In this document: positions 35,220 through 43,252 of the stretch, one piece after another
Position numbering within the stretch: position 1 is the stretch's first letter
Layout: each line of letters starts with the position of its first letter
NCBI GenBank assembly: GCA_963676655.2
Contig: CAXXKX010000003.1
Coordinates: forward strand, 248,001-312,000
Origin: G963676655 sp963676655
GTDB lineage: Bacteria; Verrucomicrobiota; Lentisphaeria; Victivallales; Victivallaceae
Reading direction: 5' to 3'
Length of the DNA: 64,000 nt
Translations under genes and position numbers: made by a program
Notes under the pieces: generated by a model
What the model saw: the letters and a program-made list of their open reading frames with translations, nothing else
Told to the model about the DNA's origin: nothing
The model's database searches: none

Positions 35220-37973
35220 ATGAATCAACCGGATGAAACTCCTGAACCTCCGAAGAGAGAAGATTGGCGGTTCATTGCCGAATTGCAACAATATTTACCC
35301 CCCCGATTTTATTGGAACAGGGCAAAGAAGGCTGCGGAAAATGAGCTAGATTTGTCCTCCGGGGTGGAATACCACGCTGCTGGTAATGAAGATCAACGCA
35401 AGTTACTGGCTTCCGCTTCTGACGACCTTGAGCGTTTTCTTCAGCATGCCGGGATATTTAAGCATAACGGCATTCCGATATACACTGAAATTGGCAGTAA
35501 CCGCAACTATATTTATGACAGTTTTGAAATCGTGGTGGGAGATGACCGGCTAAAACTTGCCGCCGGCAATGCGGAAGGAATCAGGAGAGCTATATATTAT
35601 CTGGAAGACCTCCTTTTGCAAGCCTCCGGTCCATTTCTCAGGAAATGCGTCATACGACGTACCGCATGGTTGAAAAACCGGATCAGCCGCTGCTTTTTCG
35701 GGCCGATAAAACGTCCTCCATACAACCATGATGAACTGCTTGATAACATTGACTATTATCCAGAAGAATACCTCAATCGACTGGCGCATGAAGGTGTTAA
35801 CGGCTTATGGCTGTCTGCATCATTTAGAGATTTGTGCTGTACATCGTTGACTGAATTGAGTCCGGACGCTGCTATAAGACTAAAAAAACTGCAAAAAACG
35901 GTCGACAAATGCCGCCGGTATGGAATAAAAATCTGGCTTTTGACTATAGAACCGGCAAGTTTTCCGCTTGATGATCCGTTTTTGCAGGAACATCCTGAAT
36001 TACAGGGCGCGCTTTCCGAAGACGGCGACCGCCGGTGTTTTTGTCCCTGCTCTGAAAAAGCGCAAAAATATCTATATCAGACCACAAACTATCTGTTCAA
36101 CAAAGTTTCAGGGCTTGGAGGAGTCATTAATATAAGCCATGGCGAAAGACTGACAACCTGCTTGTCTTCCGTCAGCAGTATATCTGATGCGCCGGTAGAG
36201 TGTCCCCGCTGCCGGTCAATCCCCAAAGGAGAAATTCTTGGTCGTTGTTTGAGTGCGATGCAAAAGGGCATGACCGATGCAAATCCGGAATGTGAACTGA
36301 TCTGCTGGTTGTATACCCCGACGCCTTTGAAACGTTCCGAATGGATTTTTGAAATTGCCGGATACCTACCGGAAAACATCATACTGCAATATAATTTCGA
36401 GTCCAACGGAATGATGAACCAACTTGGTAAACCGCGAACAGGCGGTGATTACTGGCTCTCGTATGTTGGCCCTTCCAATGATTTCATCCGGCAGGCGGAA
36501 AAGGTACGGCAGGCTGGACTTCATCTTTCCGCGAAACTCCAGGTTGGTTGTTCACATGAAGTTGCATCTGTTCCATTTGTTCCGGTTCCCGGGCTTTTGT
36601 ACCGGAAATACCGGGAAATGTATAAATACGGCTGTTCAACGGTTATGCAATGCTGGTATTTCGGCAATTACCCGGGAATTATGAACCGGGCCGCTGGCTG
36701 GTTGGCTTTTACAGACTTTAAAAATGCTGAAAATGTTTTTTTGAATGAGCTTGCCGCAGGGGAATGGGGGGCATATGCGACAGAAGCGGTTGGTGCCTGG
36801 GAAAAAATGGCTGAAGCTTATTCCTGCTTTCCTTTCAGCAATGAATTCCAGTATTATGGCCCGATCGGAGATGGAGTGGTATGGCCCCTGTATTTGAGGC
36901 CGGTAATAAAGGCATTGAGCCCAGCGTGGAAACCGGAAACTCCTCCTTCGGGGGACGTCATCGGCGAATGCTTGAAAGGATTTACCCTCCCGGAAGTGTT
37001 GTCTCTTTGTGACGATATGGAGAAACAGTGGCGACAAGGGGTGGAGATACTGAAAGATTTGCTCCCGCATTTTCAGGACAATAGAGAACGATTGAAGGAT
37101 ATCGGATTGGCGGAAGCTCTCGGCGTTATGTTCAAAAGCGGTCGGAATATCCTGGCATTTTATTATCTCAGACACCTTCTTTTTAACGGGCGTGAAAATG
37201 ATAAGCCAGGAATCATTGAAAAAATGATTTCCATCATCAAAGAAGAAGTTTGCAACTCCAGACGAATGCTGGAACTATCAGAGAATGACTCAAGGCTCGG
37301 ATTTCATTCCGAGGCAGAGAATTATAAATATTATCCGGCCAAGTTGAAGTGGCGCATAAATCAACTTAACGAATTACTCTCAGGTGATGTTAAAGATTTC
37401 AGTAAAATCATCGAGCATGGACAAACCCCATCCTGGATTTCAAATTCTAAAATTGAGTATGATTGCGGGAGCGGTTGGTTGTGTTGTGACAACTTCAAAT
37501 GGCGAATTGACAAATGCAGTGATGGTTTGCTGGTGCATGCAGAGTGCAAAGCGCTTTCCTCTATATTGATAGTTACTCTTATTGACCGTACAGGAATTAT
37601 GTTTCCCTGGTGTTTTCGTTGTAATAGTGACTCATCTTTATATAATTTTTCGTGGGGAAATATCGATTCTGAAATAATATCGGATGATAGTTGGCGCCTG
37701 ACACTTACGCTCTCCTCCTTATCCTGGAATATGGATGAGGCGTTGAGACCTGCATATTTTAGTTTTATATATATTAATCCGGAATCTAAGTCAACGCAAA
37801 AATATGAAATCTGGCCGCAACCTCAAGGCATTGTTGAAAGAAGACTGGCCTTTGGATATTATACCCCGGACAACACGGCTATTTTAAATATTGATGACAT
37901 TACTGCTGAATCAAATACAAAAAACTCAACAAAGGAAAATAAAATTGTTCACGAATCCTTGTATGCAAACTAA
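35220..37973 (+). CDS. GH20-like barrel protein (hexosaminidase-like, unassigned)
   Basis: 917 residues without a signal peptide. Residues 60-145 resemble the GH20b accessory domain (DSFEIVVGDDRLKLAAGNAEGIRRAIYYLEDLL). A barrel follows with WLSASFRD, KIWLLTIEP and a HGER...ECPRCRS segment (Cys pair near residue 327), in the manner of GH20, GH67 and DUF4838 proteins. The C-terminal 200 residues form a beta-sandwich. The usual GH20 Asp-Glu pair is not obvious, so the activity is uncertain. It overlaps the start of the next gene and forms an operon with the AAC(3)-like and M20 genes. Confidence 0.65.
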   Translation: MNQPDETPEPPKREDWRFIAELQQYLPPRFYWNRAKKAAENELDLSSGVEYHAAGNEDQRKLLASASDDLERFLQHAGIFKHNGIPIYTEIGSNRNYIYDSFEIVVGDDRLKLAAGNAEGIRRAIYYLEDLLLQASGPFLRKCVIRRTAWLKNRISRCFFGPIKRPPYNHDELLDNIDYYPEEYLNRLAHEGVNGLWLSASFRDLCCTSLTELSPDAAIRLKKLQKTVDKCRRYGIKIWLLTIEPASFPLDDPFLQEHPELQGALSEDGDRRCFCPCSEKAQKYLYQTTNYLFNKVSGLGGVINISHGERLTTCLSSVSSISDAPVECPRCRSIPKGEILGRCLSAMQKGMTDANPECELICWLYTPTPLKRSEWIFEIAGYLPENIILQYNFESNGMMNQLGKPRTGGDYWLSYVGPSNDFIRQAEKVRQAGLHLSAKLQVGCSHEVASVPFVPVPGLLYRKYREMYKYGCSTVMQCWYFGNYPGIMNRAAGWLAFTDFKNAENVFLNELAAGEWGAYATEAVGAWEKMAEAYSCFPFSNEFQYYGPIGDGVVWPLYLRPVIKALSPAWKPETPPSGDVIGECLKGFTLPEVLSLCDDMEKQWRQGVEILKDLLPHFQDNRERLKDIGLAEALGVMFKSGRNILAFYYLRHLLFNGRENDKPGIIEKMISIIKEEVCNSRRMLELSENDSRLGFHSEAENYKYYPAKLKWRINQLNELLSGDVKDFSKIIEHGQTPSWISNSKIEYDCGSGWLCCDNFKWRIDKCSDGLLVHAECKALSSILIVTLIDRTGIMFPWCFRCNSDSSLYNFSWGNIDSEIISDDSWRLTLTLSSLSWNMDEALRPAYFSFIYINPESKSTQKYEIWPQPQGIVERRLAFGYYTPDNTAILNIDDITAESNTKNSTKENKIVHESLYAN

Positions 37974-38763
37974 ATTCATAGAACTTGGCGTAACCCGGGG
38001 GGACTGCCTTATTGTACATTGTTCATTCAAATTTTTGAAGGAAGCCGGATACAGTCCGAACGAAGTAATAGATGCTCTTATGGATTTGTTGGGTCCTGAA
38101 GGTACTTTAATAATGCCGACGTTCACCTATTCATATTCCGGAATCTGGAACGTTGTTCCTTTCAACCCCGGGATTACCCCCGGTATCTTCAATGGAATCC
38201 TGTCAGAAATGTTTCGGCTTCGGCCCGGGACCATCAGAAGTGGACATCCGACCTATTCCATTGCAGCCTCCGGAAAACTTGCTGAGTATTTGACGGTCAA
38301 CCGTGAACAAAGTTCGGCACTCGGGCATGGTTCATCATATGAAGATGCGTTGAACGCGGGAGCTAAAATAATGTTGCTTGGAGTTGGAAATAATCGCAAT
38401 TCAATGCTGCATTACATAGAGGTTGCTTCCGGCCTGCCTTATAATGATATTCCGTTTCGTCAATATTGGAATGACCGGGCCGTGATTGAGAGAAACGGTA
38501 AAATAGAAGAAGTACCTCTGGTTCCCGAATATCCGGCATGCAGTGATAATTTTTCATGGCTTGATAACTTGCTGGTAAAAGAAAAAATAGCAGTAAAAAA
38601 CAAAATTGGAGAGGGGAACTGTTACTTGATGCAAGCAACCCGATTAAAAGATTTTATTATAGGGGAAATAAGAAAAAAACCGGACTGTATGCTTTGTAAC
38701 AGCATTGTTTGCGAACCATGCGCCCTCAGACACCGGAGACTGGAAGAAAAAGGCCTGATATAA
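37945..38763 (+). CDS. AAC(3)-family N-acyltransferase
   Basis: About 272 residues. The pattern is that of the aminoglycoside 3-N-acetyltransferase family: LGVTRGDCLIVHCSFK, the GPEGTLIMPTFTY segment, RSGHPTYSIAASG, the Ser/His segment LGHGSSYEDALNAGAKIMLLGVG and an NSMLHYIE motif. The family also includes acyltransferases of natural-product and sugar pathways. With a GH20-like enzyme and an M20 hydrolase as neighbours, acetylation of an amino sugar is more likely than drug resistance. The best start is TTG at 37945, with AAAGGA eight bases upstream; ATG at 37963 is an alternative. It overlaps the previous gene by 29 bp. Confidence 0.85.
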   Translation: MFTNPCMQTKFIELGVTRGDCLIVHCSFKFLKEAGYSPNEVIDALMDLLGPEGTLIMPTFTYSYSGIWNVVPFNPGITPGIFNGILSEMFRLRPGTIRSGHPTYSIAASGKLAEYLTVNREQSSALGHGSSYEDALNAGAKIMLLGVGNNRNSMLHYIEVASGLPYNDIPFRQYWNDRAVIERNGKIEEVPLVPEYPACSDNFSWLDNLLVKEKIAVKNKIGEGNCYLMQATRLKDFIIGEIRKKPDCMLCNSIVCEPCALRHRRLEEKGLI

Positions 38764-40050
38764 ATGAAAAGTCTTTACCATAAAATAGCGGAAACTGTAA
38801 ATTTATTTGAAAATGAAGCGGTAAACCTGCTTCAGGAACTGGTACGAATTCCCTCTGAGAATTTTCCACCTTTCGGTAATGAAAAACAAGTGCAGGAATT
38901 TTATCACGCCTGGTTGCGAAAACGCGGAATTGAAAGTTATCTTTGCCTGCCTGACGAAATAACTGAGTTTGCGGAACATCCCGCTCGGCTGGCCGAATAT
39001 GATATGCGCGGCCGACCTAATGTTATAGCGAATTTTAAAGGTACAGGGACGGGACGTTCGCTGCTGCTGCTTGCTCATTCCGACGTTGTTCCTGCAGGAG
39101 ATCGGGAGCTGTGGAATGATGATCCGTTCAGCGGTAGAATTTCGGACGGACGTTTATATGGACGCGGGTCCGGGGATGATAAGTGTGGTATGGCGATTAT
39201 GGCATTATTACCACTGATCCTTAAATCGGCCGGCATTGAGCTTACCGGGGATCTGACGATCGCCTCTGTTGCAGATGAGGAATATGGCGGCGGTAACGGA
39301 ACCGCCGCACTGCTGGCAAGTGGTATCAAAGCGGATGCCGCGCTTTACCTTGACGGGTCAAACCAGATGATCTGGAATACTGGATTAGGCGGAGGATTCG
39401 TCGAAGTAGAAATTGAAACAAATCATTTCGCAGAGCTTGACGAATATATAAGCTATCTTGAAAAAGTCATCGGCGGAATCAAAGATGATAGAAAAAAAGC
39501 CATCATAGAGCATAAGAACTTTGGCTTCGGATTCTTTGCTAGAGAGATGGAGGGATTCTATAAAATAAATATAGAGAAAACGGACAAAGGAAAAGCCAGA
39601 TTGAGCTTTTTTCTCGATACTCTTCCCGGAGAAGATGAAGAAGTATTGAAAAGAGTCGTGGAAGACCGGTTAATGAGTAATGAAAAATGCAGGGTTGCCT
39701 GGATGTCCCGTTTTCTTAAACCAGCGGCTGAAATTTCTCCCCTGGACCCTTTTCTTATTACTCTGGCAGAATCCTTTCAGCAAGCGACCGGACGCCAGGC
39801 TGAAATTGGTCCTGGACGCCAGAGTGATCAGGGGTTGATAAGCTATTTCGGCGATATTCCTTGCCTGGTTTTCGGCTGCGGACGCCGCGGAAAAGAAGGA
39901 GCTCCACACTTACCGAACGAATATATTATACTGAAAGATTTCCGGGAAAATTTGTTCACAGCGGTACTTATGGCAGTGAATTGGTGCGGAAGAACAAAAG
40001 AACCGGAACAAGCCCTGAAGATGGAGTATGATTTTATCGGAGTATCATGA
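38764..40050 (+). CDS. M20-family metallohydrolase (peptidase/deacylase)
   Basis: 428 residues. M20 metal-site motifs are in order: LLLAHSDVVPAG (His near residue 105), GRGSGDDKCG (Asp near 138), VADEEYGGG (Glu-Glu near 170) and the final PHLPNEYI (His). The family includes dipeptidases, N-acetylornithine and succinyl-diaminopimelate deacylases. Its start follows the previous stop directly, so it is translationally coupled to the AAC(3)-like gene. An N-acyltransferase and a probable N-deacylase thus sit side by side. Confidence 0.9.
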   Translation: MKSLYHKIAETVNLFENEAVNLLQELVRIPSENFPPFGNEKQVQEFYHAWLRKRGIESYLCLPDEITEFAEHPARLAEYDMRGRPNVIANFKGTGTGRSLLLLAHSDVVPAGDRELWNDDPFSGRISDGRLYGRGSGDDKCGMAIMALLPLILKSAGIELTGDLTIASVADEEYGGGNGTAALLASGIKADAALYLDGSNQMIWNTGLGGGFVEVEIETNHFAELDEYISYLEKVIGGIKDDRKKAIIEHKNFGFGFFAREMEGFYKINIEKTDKGKARLSFFLDTLPGEDEEVLKRVVEDRLMSNEKCRVAWMSRFLKPAAEISPLDPFLITLAESFQQATGRQAEIGPGRQSDQGLISYFGDIPCLVFGCGRRGKEGAPHLPNEYIILKDFRENLFTAVLMAVNWCGRTKEPEQALKMEYDFIGVS

Positions 40051-40096
40051 TCAAAAAATATAGAAGATGCTATGATAATAATATGCAGATATTGCT

Positions 40097-40900
40097 ATGG
40101 AATATTACAATGACATAAAATTTACCGCCATCGGCCGTCAGGAATCGAAGTTTTATCACATCGATTATCATCCTGAGTATTATGGGATTGCGTTTACTCG
40201 TAGAGGTCGGATGCGATTCAAGAAAGATAATCGTCAGGAAAGAGTCCTCGAAGCACCATTCGTTTACTGGTATACTCCGGAAAGCTGCTATACCCATGGC
40301 TGTTTCTCTGGTGAAACACGAGATCATAGCTGGTGCTTCTGTGTCGGCGAGAGAATAAAGAAAATAACTGCTTCGGTACTTGAGAAAATGATCCCGGAAG
40401 GTTATCAGGAAATATTAAACCCTATTGAAACGGCACGACTTTACGACTCAATGATTCATCTCAGTAAAAATAATAATCCAAGCGATCATTTTCACCTTGT
40501 GGTGATTTTTGAAAGAATTGTTGCACAAGTTTTAGAATCATATTTTGCCAGCCGGGAAATCCGGGAACCTGAATTTTGTCAAAAAATTAGAAATGTTGCG
40601 GAAACTATCAAGGAAAATCCGTTTGCGGAATGGGATTTTCAATATATTGCCGAAAAGAAAATATTTGTTTCATACAGTTATTTCCGACAGCTGTTTTCTC
40701 GAATAATGAACATTCCGCCAACCGAATATTTGTTAAGATGCCGGATGGAGTCTGCCGGGAAGATGCTTTCTGAAAAGCATGTTCAGATCCAGGAAGTGGC
40801 AAGTCGCTGCGGCTATGATAATGCTGCATCGTTCTCGCGATCATTCAAAAAGAGAATTGGTTTATCTCCTAGTGATTACATCGCGCATCTTCAAAGGTAA
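40097..40900 (+). CDS. AraC-family transcriptional regulator
   Basis: 267 residues. The N-terminal sensor has FYHIDYHPEYYGIAFTRRGRMRF and a Trp/Tyr-rich strand. The C-terminal double helix-turn-helix is clear (FQYIAEKKIFVSYSYFRQLFS and IQEVASRCGYDNAASFSRSFK), with the end LSPSDYIAHLQR. The ribosome binding site is weak. It lies between the GH20-like/AAC(3)-like/M20 operon and the oxidoreductase gene and could control either. Confidence 0.9.
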   Translation: MEYYNDIKFTAIGRQESKFYHIDYHPEYYGIAFTRRGRMRFKKDNRQERVLEAPFVYWYTPESCYTHGCFSGETRDHSWCFCVGERIKKITASVLEKMIPEGYQEILNPIETARLYDSMIHLSKNNNPSDHFHLVVIFERIVAQVLESYFASREIREPEFCQKIRNVAETIKENPFAEWDFQYIAEKKIFVSYSYFRQLFSRIMNIPPTEYLLRCRMESAGKMLSEKHVQIQEVASRCGYDNAASFSRSFKKRIGLSPSDYIAHLQR

Positions 40901-40941
40901 TTTAATTGTTAAACCGGCATAGTAAAAAAACATTAAGGTTA

Positions 40942-40970
40942 TTCACAAAACATTATTTAAATGCTATAAT
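40942..40970 (+). promoter_or_regulatory. Promoter of the oxidoreductase gene
   Basis: TTCACA (40942-40947), 17 bp, TATAAT (40965-40970), 43 bp before the start codon at 41014. No TACAACA half-sites are seen here. Confidence 0.55.
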
Positions 40971-41013
40971 AATAAAAATTAAATACACTGACGCCGGATA
41001 ATCCAGGAAGTAT

Positions 41014-42132
41014 ATGAAAGAAAAGATAAAAACCGAAAAATTTGAACATTCCGTAAGAGTCGCTGTTGTCGGCTTCGTTCGGGGACAAGCCATGCTTGAA
41101 ATCTGTAGTAATTTTGAAAATGTCGAAGCGGTGGGGATTTGCGATATTGATCCGGAAAAACGGAACATGGCGGGTCAACTTTTCCCGAATACTCCATTTT
41201 TTGATAATTTTGACGAGATGCTTGAAAAAATCGATATGGATGCACTGATAGTTGAAACCCCTGCTGATTATCATGCGGAAATTTGCTCGAAAGCGCTGGC
41301 TCGGAATATTCATGTCCTTTCTGATATTCCTTGTGTGGACAGCGTTGAGGAAGGAAATAAACTTTTCCGGTCCGTACAGGAAGCAGATGCCATTTATATG
41401 AGCGGAGCAAATCCCAATTTCCGGCCATCCACTCAGGCTTTACTTGATATACATTCCAGAGGATGGTTAGGTAAACCGTATTATATTGAAGCTGAATACA
41501 TTCATGATCTAAGTAGTTTTTATAACAAAACTCCCTGGCGGGTTACTTATCCTCCGATTAAATATTGTACTCATAGCTTGGGCCCGGTCCTTGAACTGAT
41601 TGGTGAGAATTTTGAATGGGTATCATGTTTCGGAACCGGTAGCCATACACATAGCATTCCGGGTCAGCATGACGCCATGAGTGCCCTGCTAAGAACCAAA
41701 TCAAATATTGTTGTCCGGCTCCTGGTATCTTTTGTGAACAAATATGACGAATCAAGTCATTTTATCAGAGTCTTCGGTACAGAAGGAAGCGCGGTTTTTC
41801 ATCCGGCTGGAAGAGAGATGTTTAAAATTTATTCGGTCAATAATGACTTCAATAAATTCCAGAAGAAAAATAGTCCGGCCGGGGCGGTGTCCGACCATCT
41901 CTGTTTTCATCCGGCGCAGGCTCTCCAACAATACGAAGGCTATCCCAACTGGAAGTCCCACGGCGGAGCGGACTACGAATTGATTATGCAGTTTATTTCC
42001 TCTATCAGGACCGAAGCTCCATCTCCGGTCCCGATTGAAAAGGCTCTTGCCATGTGCCTTCCCGGAATCTACGCAAATCAATCAGCGGAAAATGATGGGT
42101 TATTAACAAAAATAGAATATCCATGGACTTAA
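41014..42132 (+). CDS. Gfo/Idh/MocA-family oxidoreductase
   Basis: 372 residues. The N-terminal Rossmann fold (VRVAVVGFVRGQAMLEIC..., VGICDIDPEK) binds NAD(P). The alpha/beta substrate domain follows (WLGKPYYIEAEYIHD). The usual catalytic EKP is replaced by SDIPCVD, and the glycine-rich turn GFVRG is also unusual. It may be an atypical sugar dehydrogenase or an epimerase-like member. AGGAAG lies before the start. It is followed at 54 bp by the prepilin-like gene. Confidence 0.85.
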   Translation: MKEKIKTEKFEHSVRVAVVGFVRGQAMLEICSNFENVEAVGICDIDPEKRNMAGQLFPNTPFFDNFDEMLEKIDMDALIVETPADYHAEICSKALARNIHVLSDIPCVDSVEEGNKLFRSVQEADAIYMSGANPNFRPSTQALLDIHSRGWLGKPYYIEAEYIHDLSSFYNKTPWRVTYPPIKYCTHSLGPVLELIGENFEWVSCFGTGSHTHSIPGQHDAMSALLRTKSNIVVRLLVSFVNKYDESSHFIRVFGTEGSAVFHPAGREMFKIYSVNNDFNKFQKKNSPAGAVSDHLCFHPAQALQQYEGYPNWKSHGGADYELIMQFISSIRTEAPSPVPIEKALAMCLPGIYANQSAENDGLLTKIEYPWT

Positions 42133-42185
42133 ATCTTAAACCAATTAACTTAAACAAACTGTTTTATTACAGAAAGGAAAAAACC

Positions 42186-42947
42186 ATGAAAATGCAGGCT
42201 GCTATAACTAAACACTTCACGCTGATTGAACTCCTTGTTGTGATTGCTATCATAGCAATCCTCGCATCAATGCTGCTTCCGGCATTGAATCAAGCAAGGG
42301 ATAAGGCTAAATCGGTTCAATGCAAAAACAACCTAAAGGAAATCGGAAGGGCGTCGCTCATGTATTCCGGAGATTACAGCGACTGGATTGTTCAAAGTTA
42401 CAGAACTACTGATTTTTATCACCTCAACAGTTCAAGTCCAACCTCGCGTGTGTGGCAATATGAACTAAGTAATTATGGTTTGACCATATACTGGGCAAGC
42501 ACTAATAACTTTTATCCGAAGGGAGCCTGGGTCTGTCCATCAGAATCAAGACCGGGAAATGATATAAATGCAATGTTTCGGACTGCAAACGGAACAATAA
42601 GCACTCCGCATTATTTAGCTAACGGTTATTTAAGCGGAGTACGTAACAATACCACTTATCCAATGAGGAAACTGTCTATTGCCACTAATCCATCTGCCGC
42701 CATTTTCAGTGGGGACAGAATATATTACAATTACCCGTGCAATCATCGTTACAATATGTTTTCCTATCGCCACGGAGCAAGTGACCCGCGTACGGACCAT
42801 AATGGCGCTATTACTCCAACTGGAAAAGCTAACTTCTTATATATGGACGGACATGTCGGAGATATGACCTCCTGGCAAGCCCAGATGGTAAACGGAGGAT
42901 TTTGTACCGCCGGTATCAAAACCGATGGTCCCGGGCTTGATTTCTGA
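42186..42947 (+). CDS. Prepilin-type N-terminal domain protein
   Basis: 253 residues from the ATG at 42186, which has AAAGGA at 42173-42178. The leader MKMQAAITKH is followed by FTLIELL and the hydrophobic helix up to SMLLPALNQARDKAKS. The late signature is YMDGHVGDM. The N-terminal 50 residues are nearly the same as in the two other copies of the window, while the exported domain is different. It is probably exported through type II secretion or pilus machinery encoded elsewhere. Confidence 0.87.
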   Translation: MKMQAAITKHFTLIELLVVIAIIAILASMLLPALNQARDKAKSVQCKNNLKEIGRASLMYSGDYSDWIVQSYRTTDFYHLNSSSPTSRVWQYELSNYGLTIYWASTNNFYPKGAWVCPSESRPGNDINAMFRTANGTISTPHYLANGYLSGVRNNTTYPMRKLSIATNPSAAIFSGDRIYYNYPCNHRYNMFSYRHGASDPRTDHNGAITPTGKANFLYMDGHVGDMTSWQAQMVNGGFCTAGIKTDGPGLDF

Positions 42948-43252
42948 TCCAGCCTTTCTCTCTTTAAGATAAAGATATTGACACTTCTGAAAACGTTCAA
43001 CATCGTATCAGTTTTGCTAAACCAAAATCCGAATTAATTTTAAGGAAATGCGCTGATACTTTCATTTTTACGGTCTTATATTCCGAAGATGAATACATCT
43101 TATGGAATTAAAAGAAAAACAAAAAAGAATTGACCGGCTTATAATTCTTATATATACGTTGATTATGGTTCGGCACAATAGTCTAAAGAAGAAAAATAAG
43201 ATATGCAAACCTTTTATATCAAACAAATTATAATTAATGAGGATAATAAATA

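Noticed and set aside
37945..38763. Aminoglycoside resistance gene
   Set aside because: The family match is to AAC(3)-like acyltransferases, but the operon context is glycan catabolism. There is no sign of a resistance cassette.
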